Shown: positions 1 to 8,431 of the stretch, in pieces
Layout of the letters: each line of letters opens with the position of its first letter
Numbering within the stretch: the stretch's first letter is position 1
Source: Microbacteriaceae bacterium
GTDB taxonomy: Bacteria > Actinomycetota > Actinomycetes > Actinomycetales > Microbacteriaceae
Assembly (NCBI GenBank): GCA_009780695.1
Contig: WQZN01000002.1
Location: 248,001 to 312,000, forward strand
Reading direction: 5' to 3'
DNA length: 64,000 bases
Position numbers and translations under genes: made by a program
The notes under the pieces: model-generated
What the model saw: only the letters and a program-made list of their open reading frames with translations
Told to the model about the DNA's origin: nothing
Databases searched by the model: none

Positions 1-958
1 CGGCGACGAGGAGGATGGATGCCGCGCGCCGCCGCCGCCCGAAGAAGCCGCCGAACGGCCCCTCGACGACGACCTTGGTGCCGGGCCTGACGTTGCGCAG
101 CGCGCCCGAGTGGTCGCCCAGATCGGCGACCGTGATGCGGATCAGGCCGTCGGCGGGCACGTTCGAGATCGAGTACGGGTGGGCGGTCAGCAGGTGCCCC
201 CAGGCGAGGAAGCGGAACAGCATGAACTGACCGGCGCGGGCCCGGAGCAGCTCGGGCCGCTTCGAACGGATCCACACGCTCGTCATCCGCCGCGACTCGG
301 GCACGATCGCCACGACCTCGAAGCGGTGCTTCGCGAAGCGGACGAGGGGAGTGAGGGCGCGCCAGACGACGACGCACGCGGCGGTGCCGAAGTACATGGC
401 CATCCAGATCAGGCGGTTGAGCGGATGCCCGACGAACACGGGCCCGGCGCTGATTTGGTGCAGGAAGGTGAGGAAGATCGCGAGGTAGGTCGTGACGTGC
501 GTCCAGTACCAGAGCTCGTACGACATCAGCCGGCGCAGCACGTTGGCGCTGAGCAGGCCCGCACCGAGCATGATCGCCGTGCCGACGGTGGCCGTCAGCA
601 TGTCGGGGTAGATGTGGAAGAGGCCGAGATAGGCGCCGACCGGGCCGCCGCCGACCGTGATCCACTGGCTCAGCGTCATGAACGAGACGTGCGCGAGCAC
701 GAGGAACAGCGTCGAGGTGCCGACCACGCGGTGCCACGCGACGAGCCGGTCGAGGCCCACCATGCGCTCGAACCACGGGATGCGTGCGATGAGCAGCACC
801 TGGATGCACACCAGGTACGAGCCGATCATGCCGACCAGCTCGGCGACTGCGATGGCGAGCGCCGACGGGCTGGCGGTGATGACCGCCGTGGGCCACCACA
901 GGCCGACCACCGCGAGACCGCCTGCGATGACCAGCAGGGTCACGATGCGGCTTCTCAC
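1..958 (-). CDS. Ferric-reductase-like transmembrane FAD oxidoreductase (3' end cut by window edge)
   Basis: Membrane flavocytochrome of the ferric reductase/NADPH-oxidase type, expected to move electrons from a cytosolic FAD/NAD(P)H domain through hemes to an acceptor outside the membrane. About 319 codons are visible. An N-terminal block of hydrophobic helices carries histidines suited to heme binding (LVAWHRV, LVLAHVS, YWTHVTT, LTFLHQ). It is followed by a ferredoxin-reductase FAD domain with the HPYSIS flavin motif and VEGPFGGFFG before the cut. The NAD(P)H-binding end lies outside the window. The GTG start at 958 overlaps the stop of a 20-codon upstream frame. It follows a kinase/regulator pair in the same direction with a 149-bp gap, so that system probably controls it. 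The substrate cannot be read from the sequence. Confidence 0.85.
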   Translation of the reverse strand, partial: MRSRIVTLLVIAGGLAVVGLWWPTAVITASPSALAIAVAELVGMIGSYLVCIQVLLIARIPWFERMVGLDRLVAWHRVVGTSTLFLVLAHVSFMTLSQWITVGGGPVGAYLGLFHIYPDMLTATVGTAIMLGAGLLSANVLRRLMSYELWYWTHVTTYLAIFLTFLHQISAGPVFVGHPLNRLIWMAMYFGTAACVVVWRALTPLVRFAKHRFEVVAIVPESRRMTSVWIRSKRPELLRARAGQFMLFRFLAWGHLLTAHPYSISNVPADGLIRITVADLGDHSGALRNVRPGTKVVVEGPFGGFFGRRRRAASILLVA

Positions 959-1017
959 GAGAGCGCCCCCGCCCGTGCGGCGGCGAGCGCGCGGGGCTCG
1001 CTGGGGTGGTCGGGCAT
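955..1017 (-). CDS. Possible 20-aa upstream ORF coupled to the oxidoreductase
   Basis: The frame starts at an ATG preceded by GAGAGG about 7 nt upstream and ends in a TGA that overlaps the downstream GTG start as GTGA. That geometry is typical of translational coupling. The peptide is rich in Pro, Ala and Arg and resembles no family I know. It may be a leader, or simply the true ribosome entry point for the membrane protein. I saw no terminator-like hairpin in it. Confidence 0.25.
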   Translation of the reverse strand: MPDHPSEPRALAAARAGALS

Positions 1018-1107
1018 GGGCATCCTCTCGGTCCGGGCTGTCGATTCCAGCCTGGCGGGGGATTCTTCCGGGTTTCTTACTTGGGCTGAAAGGATGCCGA
1101 GCGCCGG

Positions 1108-2316
1108 CTATGCGGCGGGCCTCAACGGCAGCCGCACCCGCACGACGGCCCCGCCCTCGGGCGCGCCGACGATCGCGACGTCGCCGCCGTGCCGGTGTGC
1201 CACCTCGGCGACGAGCGCCAGTCCCAGCCCGTAGTGGCGGCGCCCCGCCTCGGACTCGTCGCCGCTACGGGTGCTCGCGAACCGCTCGAACGCCCGCTCG
1301 GCGACGCCGGGCGGGAAGCCGGGGCCGTCGTCGCGGACATCCAGCACCGCCCACTCGCCCTGAGCTCGCGCGCTGAGCAGAACACGGGACACCGCGTGGT
1401 CGAGCGCGTTCGAGACCAGGGCGACCACGACGCGCGCCAGCGAGACGCGCACCCCGAGCACCGTGACCCCCGCGTCGGCCTCGAGCTCGAGCGCCACGCC
1501 GCGTGAGGCGGCCTCGGCGCGCAGCGATGTGACCGACTCCGCGGCGAGGCCGCCGAGGTCGACGGCGACCCGCTCGGCGTCGCGTCGCGGGTCGGCGGCG
1601 ATCAGCAGGTCCTCGAGGATGCCGGTGAGCGCCTTCGCATCGGCGACGATCTCGTCGAGCCCGGTCACGACCTCGTCGTTCCCGGCGCTCGGCGCGGCGG
1701 TGCGGCGCAGCAGCTGCGCGCGCGTGCTCAGCAGGGTCAGCGGTGTGCGCAGCTCGTGCCCGGCATCGGCGACGAAGCGGCGCTGCATCGCGAGGGCGTC
1801 GGCCAGCGGGCGCATCGCGCGCATCGACATCCACCACCCCAGCAGCGCCGCGCCGCCGATCGTGGGGATGGCCGCGATCGCGAGCGCGAGCAGCACGCGG
1901 CGCAGCTCCGCCTGGCTCTCCTGCCGGTTCACCGCGACCTGGACCACGCGCCCCGAGTCGCCGTCGGTGCGGACGATGAAGGCCTCGCCGTCGAACGTGC
2001 GCGTCTCTTGCACGGGCCCGCCGGACGCGGTCACGCTGCGGATGTCATCGGCGTCGGGGAACCCCGCCGGCGCGTTGTCGGACACGCGCATGCCGTCGCC
2101 CTGCTGGATGGCGACGTAGACGCCGGGCGGCGCGTCCGAGGGGGAGTCGATGTGCTCGGCGCTCAGCAGCTGCTGCACGAGCGCCTCGCGCTCGGTCACG
2201 GCGACGAGGGTGACGATGACGGCCGCCATGACCAGGAAGAGCGCCACGATCAGACCCGTGAACCGCAGGGCGAGCCGCCGCGCGGCGCCGCGCAGGCTGT
2301 CGGCCTCGGTCGTCAC
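1108..2316 (-). CDS. Sensor histidine kinase
   Basis: 402-aa membrane-bound kinase of a two-component pair. TM helices at about residues 20-41 and 141-161 frame an extracytoplasmic sensor domain of about 100 residues. The dimerisation/phosphoacceptor box is DAGHELRTPLTLL, with the histidine at 187. The C-terminal HATPase domain has an N-box (VVALVSNALDHAV) and the G1 box DDGPGFPPG. Its start overlaps the stop of the response-regulator gene by 4 bp (ATGA), so the two are co-translated. The ferric-reductase-like gene follows in the same direction and is the likeliest target. The signal sensed is unknown. Confidence 0.92.
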   Translation of the reverse strand: MTTEADSLRGAARRLALRFTGLIVALFLVMAAVIVTLVAVTEREALVQQLLSAEHIDSPSDAPPGVYVAIQQGDGMRVSDNAPAGFPDADDIRSVTASGGPVQETRTFDGEAFIVRTDGDSGRVVQVAVNRQESQAELRRVLLALAIAAIPTIGGAALLGWWMSMRAMRPLADALAMQRRFVADAGHELRTPLTLLSTRAQLLRRTAAPSAGNDEVVTGLDEIVADAKALTGILEDLLIAADPRRDAERVAVDLGGLAAESVTSLRAEAASRGVALELEADAGVTVLGVRVSLARVVVALVSNALDHAVSRVLLSARAQGEWAVLDVRDDGPGFPPGVAERAFERFASTRSGDESEAGRRHYGLGLALVAEVAHRHGGDVAIVGAPEGGAVVRVRLPLRPAA

Positions 2317-2981
2317 GACAGCGCTCCGAGCGCGTAGCCCACCCCGCGCACCGTGTGCACGCAGCCGCGGCCGAGCTTGCGCCGCAGGTGGTGCACGTAG
2401 GCATCGACCACGCCGGTGTCGTCGGCGTCGGCGAAGACGGCGTCGAGCAGCTCCTGCCGCGAGAACACCTGGCCGGGCCGGCGGGCGAGCAGCGCGAGCA
2501 GGTCGTTCTCGCGCTGCGAGAGCGGCGTGACGGCGCCGTCGCGCGCGACGAACTCGTGCCGTCGGGCGTGCAGGATGCCGCCGGGCACCGGCAGCCCCCC
2601 GCTCGGCTCCGCGGTCTTGCGCCGCAGCACCCGCAGCCGCGCGAGCAGCTCGTCGACGTCGAAGGGCTTCGCGAGATAGTCCTCGGCGCCGCGGGTGAGG
2701 CCCTCGACGCGGTCCGCCGGGTTCCCCAGCGCCGAGAGGATGAGGGCGGGCACCGTGTTGCCCTGGCGGCGCAGCCCCTCGATCACGTCGAGGCCCTCGC
2801 GGCCGGGCAGGCCGCGGTCGAACAGCAGGACGTCGAAGTCCTCGCTCATCGCCAGGTGCAGCGCGCGCTGGCCGTCGTGCGCGAGCACCACGACGTAGCC
2901 GTCCGCCTCGAGCAGCTGCCGCAGCATCTCGGCGAGTCGGCGGTCGTCCTCGGCGACGAGGACACGCGGGCGCTCATCCAT
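2313..2981 (-). CDS. OmpR/PhoB-family response regulator
   Basis: 222-aa DNA-binding response regulator. The receiver domain (residues 1 to about 115) has the acidic pair E11/D12, phospho-acceptor D55 in LLFDRGLPG, S83 and K105 in DYLAKPF. The C-terminal half is a winged-helix trans_reg_C domain ending in HTVRGVGYAL, the usual OmpR-type ending. It is the first gene of the kinase/oxidoreductase group, and its stop overlaps the kinase start. Identification is secure from residue pattern and length; the regulon is inferred only from position. Confidence 0.93.
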   Translation of the reverse strand: MDERPRVLVAEDDRRLAEMLRQLLEADGYVVVLAHDGQRALHLAMSEDFDVLLFDRGLPGREGLDVIEGLRRQGNTVPALILSALGNPADRVEGLTRGAEDYLAKPFDVDELLARLRVLRRKTAEPSGGLPVPGGILHARRHEFVARDGAVTPLSQRENDLLALLARRPGQVFSRQELLDAVFADADDTGVVDAYVHHLRRKLGRGCVHTVRGVGYALGALS

Positions 2982-3026
2982 CTGCGAAGTCTACGAATCG
3001 CCGCTGACGGGCCACGGGCGTGGTCG

Positions 3027-4175
3027 TCACTGCGGGAGGAGGGATGCCGGCGCGCCGGCCGCGGGCGCCGCCTGCGGCGCGAGCGTGCGCGCGTAGTACC
3101 CGAGCAGCTCCTCGGTCGCGGTGGCCCAGCTCCAGCCGGCGGCCTCGGCGCGCGCCCGGTGCCCGAGCTCGGCGGGCGTCCCACCCGCGAGCAGCCCGTC
3201 GACGGCGGCGACGAAGTCGCCGGGGCGGTCCGCGCGCACGAGCCGGGCGATCCCGTCGAGCGGGCCGAGCAGCTCACGGCTCGCGGGGGACTCGACGGCG
3301 GCGATCGGCAGCCCGCTCGCGAGCGCCTCGATGAGCACGAGGCCGAGCGTCTCGGTCGTGGAGGTGAAGACGAAGACATCCGCCGCGGCATACGCGTCGA
3401 CCAGGGCCTGCCCGGTCAGCGTGCCGGCGAACTCGGTGCCGGTGCCGGCGAACTCGTCCTCGAGGCGCAGTCGGTCGGGGCCGTCGCCGACGAGCTTGAG
3501 GTGCACGCGGCCCGAGCGGGCGAGCGGCACGAGGCTGCTGATGTTCTTCTCATGGGCGAGGCGCCCGACATACAGCGCGGTCGGCACGGCCTTCGCCGGG
3601 CGGTCGCGCGCCACGGCGCCGAACCGCTCGACGTCGACCCCGCGCCGCCACAGCAGCGAGTCGGGGATCCCGTGTGCGGCGAGCAGCGTCGCCGAGTGCC
3701 GCGACGTGACGAGGTTGAGCCGCCCGGCGTTGTGCAGTGCGCGCAGCATGCGCCAGATGATCGGCCGCGACCACGCGAGGTGGTACGAGCCGGCGTACGC
3801 GGCGATGTCGGTGTGGAACGACGTCACGAGCGGCAGGCGCAGCCGGCGCGCGGCGCGCACCCCGGCGATGCCGAGCGTGAACGGGCTGACGACGTGCACG
3901 AGGTCGGGCCGGAAGTCGGCGAGCATGCGGCGCACCCGCGGCAGCGGCCACCCCCAGGGCTGGCCCCCGTAGACCCACTTCACCCGGAACGACGGCACGC
4001 GCCGCAGGGTCACGCCCCGCTGCCTCTCGACCGCGGCGTCGGCCGCACCGAGCGACGGCGCGATCACCAGCACCTCGTGCCCCGCCGCGACGAGCTCGTC
4101 GACGGTCGAGGCGATGCGGGTCACGACGCCGTTGACCGACGGCTTCCAGGTCTCGGTGACGAAGGCGATGCGCAT
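3027..4175 (-). CDS. GT4 glycosyltransferase, SqdX/MgtA-like
   Basis: 382-aa retaining GT-B glycosyltransferase. The N-terminus MRIAFVTETWKPSVNGVVTR and the blocks FRPDLVHVVSPFTLGIAG and LNLVTSRHSATLLAAHGI match the family holding cyanobacterial SqdX (sulfoquinovosyl diacylglycerol synthase) and actinobacterial MgtA-type mannosyl/glucosyl transferases. The C-terminal nucleotide-sugar site reads ETLGLVLIEALASGLP. It lies 16 bp downstream of a UDP-sulfoquinovose-synthase homologue and a GtrA gene, so I favour transfer of a sulfoquinovose-like sugar to diacylglycerol. MgtA function (GDP-mannose donor) is the main alternative. A cytosolic enzyme at the membrane face is expected. Family assignment is firm; donor and acceptor are inferred. 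Confidence 0.8.
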   Translation of the reverse strand: MRIAFVTETWKPSVNGVVTRIASTVDELVAAGHEVLVIAPSLGAADAAVERQRGVTLRRVPSFRVKWVYGGQPWGWPLPRVRRMLADFRPDLVHVVSPFTLGIAGVRAARRLRLPLVTSFHTDIAAYAGSYHLAWSRPIIWRMLRALHNAGRLNLVTSRHSATLLAAHGIPDSLLWRRGVDVERFGAVARDRPAKAVPTALYVGRLAHEKNISSLVPLARSGRVHLKLVGDGPDRLRLEDEFAGTGTEFAGTLTGQALVDAYAAADVFVFTSTTETLGLVLIEALASGLPIAAVESPASRELLGPLDGIARLVRADRPGDFVAAVDGLLAGGTPAELGHRARAEAAGWSWATATEELLGYYARTLAPQAAPAAGAPASLLPQ

Positions 4176-4191
4176 GACGGGCGGGCGGTGC

Positions 4192-5379
4192 TCAGACGGT
4201 CTCGGCGGGCTCGGTCTGCTTCAGCCAGAGCGAGCGCGAGGGGATGTGCGCGAGGTCGCAGCGGTCGACGTACTTGTGCGCGATGTCGATGACCTCGTCG
4301 AGCAGGTTCTGCTCGAGCGTGAGGGGCGAGAGGCCGAGGCCGACCAGGCCGTCGTTGGCGACGAGCAGCTCGTTCTCGGGCGCCTCGTTGCGCGGGTTGT
4401 CGACGTAGGCGATCTCCGCACCCGTGATGTTCGCGACCAGCTTCGCGAGGTCGCGCACGCGGTGGGTCTCGGTCATCTGATTGAAGATGCGCACGCGGCC
4501 GCCCTTCTCGGGCGGGTTCTCGATCGCGAGGCGGATGCACTGCACGGTGTTCTGGATGTGGATGAACGCGCGCGTCTGGCCGCCGGTGCCGTGCACGGTC
4601 AGGGGGTGCCCGACCGCGGATTCCATGAGGAAGCGGTTGAGGACGGTGCCGTAGTCGCCGTCGTAGTCGAAGCGGTTGATGAGGCGGATGTCGCGCGCGG
4701 TGTCGGTGGTCTGAGTGCCCCACACGATGCCCTGGTGCAGGTCGGTGACGCGCAGCCGGTCGTTCTTCACGTAGTACGCGAACAGCAGCTGATCGAGGGT
4801 CTTGGTCATGTGGTAGACGCTGCCCGGGTTCGCCGGGTAGAGGATCTCGGTCTCGATCGTCTCGCCGTCCGCGCCCTCCATGCCGACGCGCAGGTAGCCC
4901 TCGGGAATGCGCACGCCGGCTGTCCCGTACCCGTACACGCCCATCGTGCCGAGGTGCACGACGTGCGGGTCGATGCCGGCCTCGACGATCGCCGCGAGCA
5001 GGTTGTGGGTCGCGTTGACGTTGTTGTCGACCGTGTAGCGCTTGTGCCACGACGACTTCATGGAATACGGGGCGGCGCGCTGCTCGGCGAAGTGCACGAT
5101 GGCGTCGGGGCGGGCGGTCGAGAGGACCTCGAGCAGGCCGTCGTAGTCGTGCGCGATGTCGAGTTCGACGAAGTCGATCTGCTTGCCGGTGACCTCGCGC
5201 CACGCCGCGAGGCGCACCTCGGGGGTCGAGATCGGCGTCATCGACTGCACGCCGAGCTCTTCGTCGATCAGGCGCCGGGACAGGTTGTCCACGATGGTGA
5301 CGTCGTGCCCGGCATCCGAGAGGTGCAGCGCGGTCGGCCACCCGCAGAACCCGTCGCCGCCCAGAACCAGAATTCGCAT
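4192..5379 (-). CDS. sqdB: UDP-sulfoquinovose synthase-like SDR epimerase
   Basis: 395-aa extended SDR enzyme. In the SQD1/SqdB family it converts UDP-glucose plus sulfite to UDP-sulfoquinovose. The match is specific: N-terminal NAD motif GGDGFCGW; HFAEQRAAPYSM; LGTMGVYG with T145 at the position of the catalytic Thr of plant SQD1; Y189 and K193 in SVYHMTK; HQGIVWGTQT; and NRFLMESAVGHPLTVHG with GGQTRAF. A run with GAGG sits about 7 nt before the chosen ATG at 5379. An ATG at 5391, overlapping the GtrA stop as ATGA, would add four residues. A longer upstream-open frame exists but overlaps GtrA and is rejected. It is co-directional with the GT4 gene and GtrA. Function is inferred by family, not shown. 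Confidence 0.82.
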   Translation of the reverse strand: MRILVLGGDGFCGWPTALHLSDAGHDVTIVDNLSRRLIDEELGVQSMTPISTPEVRLAAWREVTGKQIDFVELDIAHDYDGLLEVLSTARPDAIVHFAEQRAAPYSMKSSWHKRYTVDNNVNATHNLLAAIVEAGIDPHVVHLGTMGVYGYGTAGVRIPEGYLRVGMEGADGETIETEILYPANPGSVYHMTKTLDQLLFAYYVKNDRLRVTDLHQGIVWGTQTTDTARDIRLINRFDYDGDYGTVLNRFLMESAVGHPLTVHGTGGQTRAFIHIQNTVQCIRLAIENPPEKGGRVRIFNQMTETHRVRDLAKLVANITGAEIAYVDNPRNEAPENELLVANDGLVGLGLSPLTLEQNLLDEVIDIAHKYVDRCDLAHIPSRSLWLKQTEPAETV

Positions 5380-5387
5380 TGCATTCC

Positions 5388-5909
5388 TCATTTGCTGATC
5401 GCGGCCACGCGCTCGCGGTGCGCTGCCGAGCGTCGCGGGTGGTACACCCACGACCGAAATAGCCAGAACCGGATGACCGTTCCCAATGCCGCACCTATGA
5501 GATTCCCGGCAATGTTGTCGGCCAGCAGTGATGTGAAGCCCAACATATAGTGCGAGCAGAACAGCACGAAGAGGTTCACCGCGTAGCCGAGCGCCGAGAC
5601 GCCGGCGAACTCCGCGAACTCGTGTCCGGCATCCGGCCGCCGCCCGCCGCCGAAGGTGAAGTAGCGGCTGCCGAGCCAGGCGAACACCGTCGCGACGACG
5701 ACGCCGACGGTCTTGGCGGTGAGCGGTTCGCTCAGGACCGGGAGGTGCGCGATGCGCAGCAGGTTGAAGACGGCGACGTCGATTCCGAAGCTCGCCGCAC
5801 CGACCGCGCCGAATCGGACGAGCTGGCCGAGGATCGGCACCGATCCCCATCGGAAACTCTGCACTGACAGATCATGCGTTCTGAACTCTGAGATTCGGAA
5901 AAGAATCAC
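5388..5909 (-). CDS. GtrA-family membrane protein
   Basis: 173-aa polytopic protein with four predicted TM segments (about residues 32-50, 62-82, 97-118, 125-150). The GtrA pattern is clear: LVRFGAVGAASFGIDV, FAWLGSRYFTFGG and the basic tail FWLFRSWVYH. GtrA proteins act at the membrane in polyprenyl-phosphate sugar transfer or flipping during surface glycan modification. The gene overlaps the alternative ATG of the epimerase, so this is one operon with epimerase and glycosyltransferase. Start is uncertain: the GTG at 5909 has no good ribosome site and an internal GTG is possible. A role in the glycolipid made by the neighbours is inferred. Confidence 0.75.
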   Translation of the reverse strand: MILFRISEFRTHDLSVQSFRWGSVPILGQLVRFGAVGAASFGIDVAVFNLLRIAHLPVLSEPLTAKTVGVVVATVFAWLGSRYFTFGGGRRPDAGHEFAEFAGVSALGYAVNLFVLFCSHYMLGFTSLLADNIAGNLIGAALGTVIRFWLFRSWVYHPRRSAAHRERVAAISK

Positions 5910-6037
5910 CGGTCAATGCGTTCCGGGATTTCTCTGCGCGGTTCGGGCGACCCCGCGCGGCGTCGCCGATCGGCACCACGGCGTCACCTGCCCGTAACCG
6001 TACGGTAACCTGCCGACGTGCGGCACGGAGCAACCGA

Positions 6038-7240
6038 GTGAGCCTGACCCTGATCGTCGTCCTCGTCATCGTCCTGGCGCTGTTCTTCGATTTCACGAAC
6101 GGCTTCCACGACACGGCGAACGCGATGGCGACGCCGATCGCGACGGGCGCGTTGAGACCGCGCCCCGCCGTCGCCCTGGCGGCGGTCCTCAACCTCGTCG
6201 GCGCATTCCTGTCCACCGCGGTCGCCCAGACCATCTCGGGCGGCCTCATCAAGGGCGAGGGCGCCCACATCGCGATCACCCCCGCGCTCGTGCTCGCCGG
6301 GCTCGTCGGCGCCATCACGTGGAACCTGCTCACCTGGCTGTGGGGCGTGCCGTCATCCTCGAGCCACGCGCTGTTCGGCGGCCTGATCGGCGCGACCATC
6401 GTCGGCACCTGGGATGTCGGGTCGATCGACTACCAGGTGCTGCTCGGCAAGATCGTGATCCCGGCCGTGCTCTCGCCGATCGTCGCCGGGCTCGTCGCCT
6501 ACAGCAGCACGAAGCTCGCGTACGCCCTGACCCGCCGCAGCGACGGGCGCGCCGACGGCCGCAGCGGCTTCCGCTTCGGGCAGATCTTCTCGTCGTCGCT
6601 CGTCGCGCTCTCGCACGGCACGAACGACGCGCAGAAGACCATGGGCGTCATCACCCTGCTGCTCATCTCGGCGAACCTGCAGCCCGCGGGCCAGACCGGG
6701 CCGCAGTGGTGGGTGATCCTCGTGTGCGCGATCGCCATCGCGACCGGCACCTACACGGGCGGGTGGCGCATCATCCGCACGCTCGGCAAGGGCCTCACCG
6801 AGGTCAAGCCCGCGCAGGGCTTCGCCGCCGAGGCGAGCACGGCGGCCACGATCCTCGCGTCGTCGCACCTCGGCTTCGCGCTGTCGACCACGCAGGTGGC
6901 GTCGGGCTCGGTCATCGGCTCGGGCCTCGGCCGCCGCGACGGCCACGTGAAGTGGGGCACAGCGGGGCGCATCGCCCTCGGCTGGCTGCTCACTCTGCCC
7001 GTCGCCGCGATCGTCGGCGGCGTGACCGCGTCGATCGCCCGCCTCGGCGACATCGGCCTGATCGCCGACCTCGTGATCGCCGCCGTCGTGATCATCGTCG
7101 TGTTCCGCATCGACGCACGCCGTCGCGTGACCGCCGAGCACATGGCGCCTCGGGCCGAGGCCGAGGTCGCGAGCGCGACCGAGGCGCTCGCCTTCGCGCG
7201 GACCCTGACCGACACCGCCGCCGAGGGGGAGCGCCCGTGA
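6038..7240 (+). CDS. PiT-family inorganic phosphate transporter
   Basis: 400-aa secondary phosphate importer (metal-phosphate/H+ symport in the family). Both internal-repeat signatures are visible: FDFTNGFHDTANAMAT near residue 18 in the first half and SHGTNDAQKTMGV in the second. About ten hydrophobic helices span the chain, with a hydrophilic, Arg-rich loop (RRSDGRADGRSG) between the halves. The GTG start at 6038 is preceded by CGGAG. Its TGA is overlapped by the GTG of a small membrane-protein gene (GTGA), so the two form a unit. It is divergent from the GtrA operon. Confidence 0.92.
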   Translation: MSLTLIVVLVIVLALFFDFTNGFHDTANAMATPIATGALRPRPAVALAAVLNLVGAFLSTAVAQTISGGLIKGEGAHIAITPALVLAGLVGAITWNLLTWLWGVPSSSSHALFGGLIGATIVGTWDVGSIDYQVLLGKIVIPAVLSPIVAGLVAYSSTKLAYALTRRSDGRADGRSGFRFGQIFSSSLVALSHGTNDAQKTMGVITLLLISANLQPAGQTGPQWWVILVCAIAIATGTYTGGWRIIRTLGKGLTEVKPAQGFAAEASTAATILASSHLGFALSTTQVASGSVIGSGLGRRDGHVKWGTAGRIALGWLLTLPVAAIVGGVTASIARLGDIGLIADLVIAAVVIIVVFRIDARRRVTAEHMAPRAEAEVASATEALAFARTLTDTAAEGERP

Positions 7241-7569
7241 TCGACTGGCTGTCATTCGTCGAGGTGCTCGTCGCCGCCTGGCTCGGCGCGACCGTGGTGG
7301 TCGGCCTGTTCGCTCTGGGCCTGCGCCTGCTCGCCGTCTCGGGGCACGTGCCCTTCGTGCCGCCCGTCGAGTTCGACGAGGCGATCACCGTGCTCACGCC
7401 CAAGCAGGTGAAGAAGGAGACCAAGCGCGTGCGCAAGGCGCAGGAGCGCAACCCGTACTCGCCCGGCGTGCGGCTCATCGCCCGCGTCGGCGCCTACGCT
7501 CTGTTCACGCTCTCGGGGCTCTTCGTGCTGTACGGGATCTACCTGATGGTGCCGTACCTGCACCACTGA
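7237..7569 (+). CDS. Small membrane protein coupled to the phosphate transporter
   Basis: 110-aa protein with one TM segment near the N-terminus (about residues 8-30) and one near the C-terminus (about 82-105), separated by a charged, Lys-rich cytoplasmic stretch (TPKQVKKETKRVRKAQ). I do not recognise a named domain. The GTG start at 7237 overlaps the transporter stop, and GAGGGGGAG lies just upstream inside that gene, so translation is coupled. A structural or regulatory partner of the PiT transporter is a reasonable guess. Confidence 0.75.
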   Translation: MIDWLSFVEVLVAAWLGATVVVGLFALGLRLLAVSGHVPFVPPVEFDEAITVLTPKQVKKETKRVRKAQERNPYSPGVRLIARVGAYALFTLSGLFVLYGIYLMVPYLHH

Positions 7570-7582
7570 GCCGCGCGAGCGG

Positions 7583-8329
7583 TCAGGAGTTCGTGTCCTT
7601 CGTGAGGTGCCAGACCACGTACTTCGCGCCCGGGTGCTCGACGGTGATCTCGTTGTCGAGGTCGCGGTACTCGTAGTCGAGGTTGTGGCTCGCCATCTCG
7701 ACCTTGATCTTGCCGTTGGCGCCGGTGGTCAGGCGGTCGATGACCTGCACGTGGTCGGGGCCGGCGGAATAGGTGCCGTTCGCGTTCTTCCACCAGAACA
7801 TCACCACGTCGCCGACCGCGAACTTCGCGCGGTCCGCGTCGCCGAGCTCGACGAGGCCGAGGGTCTGGGCGTTGGCGGTGAAGTAGTTCAGCATCGACGG
7901 GACATACGCCCACGCCCCGCTCATCTGGTTCTGGCCGTGGTTGTACCAGGTGCCGTTCATCTTCCAGCCGCGCTGGATGAGCGTCTGGCTGACGAAGTTC
8001 GCGCAGTCCCCGCCGTTCGGGTTGTCGTTGCCGTAGACGGCCGAGTTGTAGTTCTTCCAGTAGGTGAGCGCGTAGTCGACCTGGCGCTGCTGGGCGGCGC
8101 TGAGCTGGGCTGCGGGGGCCGCGGACGTCGTGGGCGAGGCCGTGGCGGTCGGCAGCGGGCTCGCGGTCGGCGTCGTCGCGGGCGACGTGGCGGTCGTGGC
8201 GACGGGCTTCGAGGATGCCGACGCCGCGGCATCCGGCGACCCCTGCCCGCTCGCGCAGCCCGCGAGCGTCACGGCCGCGAGCGGCAGCGTGAGGAGGGCG
8301 GCGATCAGGCGGGGGCGCAGGGGAGTCAC
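7583..8329 (-). CDS. Secreted lipoprotein with amidase-like (Amidase_6) domain
   Basis: 248-aa exported protein. The signal sequence ends in the lipobox LAGCAS. A Ser/Thr/Ala/Pro-rich linker of about 45 residues is followed by a papain-fold amidase-like domain: WKNYNSAVYG, then GGDCANFVSQTLIQRGW carrying the probable catalytic Cys, and GPDHVQVID with the probable His. This matches the putative amidase domain common in Gram-positive surface proteins, so a cell-wall or peptide amidase is likely. The GTG at 8329 is chosen because it gives a compact signal peptide, although no ideally spaced ribosome site is seen. It is convergent with the phosphate-transport unit and divergent from gadB. Confidence 0.8.
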   Translation of the reverse strand: MTPLRPRLIAALLTLPLAAVTLAGCASGQGSPDAAASASSKPVATTATSPATTPTASPLPTATASPTTSAAPAAQLSAAQQRQVDYALTYWKNYNSAVYGNDNPNGGDCANFVSQTLIQRGWKMNGTWYNHGQNQMSGAWAYVPSMLNYFTANAQTLGLVELGDADRAKFAVGDVVMFWWKNANGTYSAGPDHVQVIDRLTTGANGKIKVEMASHNLDYEYRDLDNEITVEHPGAKYVVWHLTKDTNS

Positions 8330-8431
8330 CCCTCGAGGGTACGTGGGCTGGGTGGCGCGGGGCTGGGAACGGCGCGGCGCGCCCGCCGCGCGACCCGTTG
8401 CGCCGGCGGCGCCCCTGGCTAGGCTGGCCGC

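Noticed and set aside
2355-4292. Long plus-strand open frames opposite the response regulator, glycosyltransferase and many other genes
   Set aside because: They are products of high GC: composition is Arg/Gly/His-rich, no domain is visible and the opposite strand has recognised genes.
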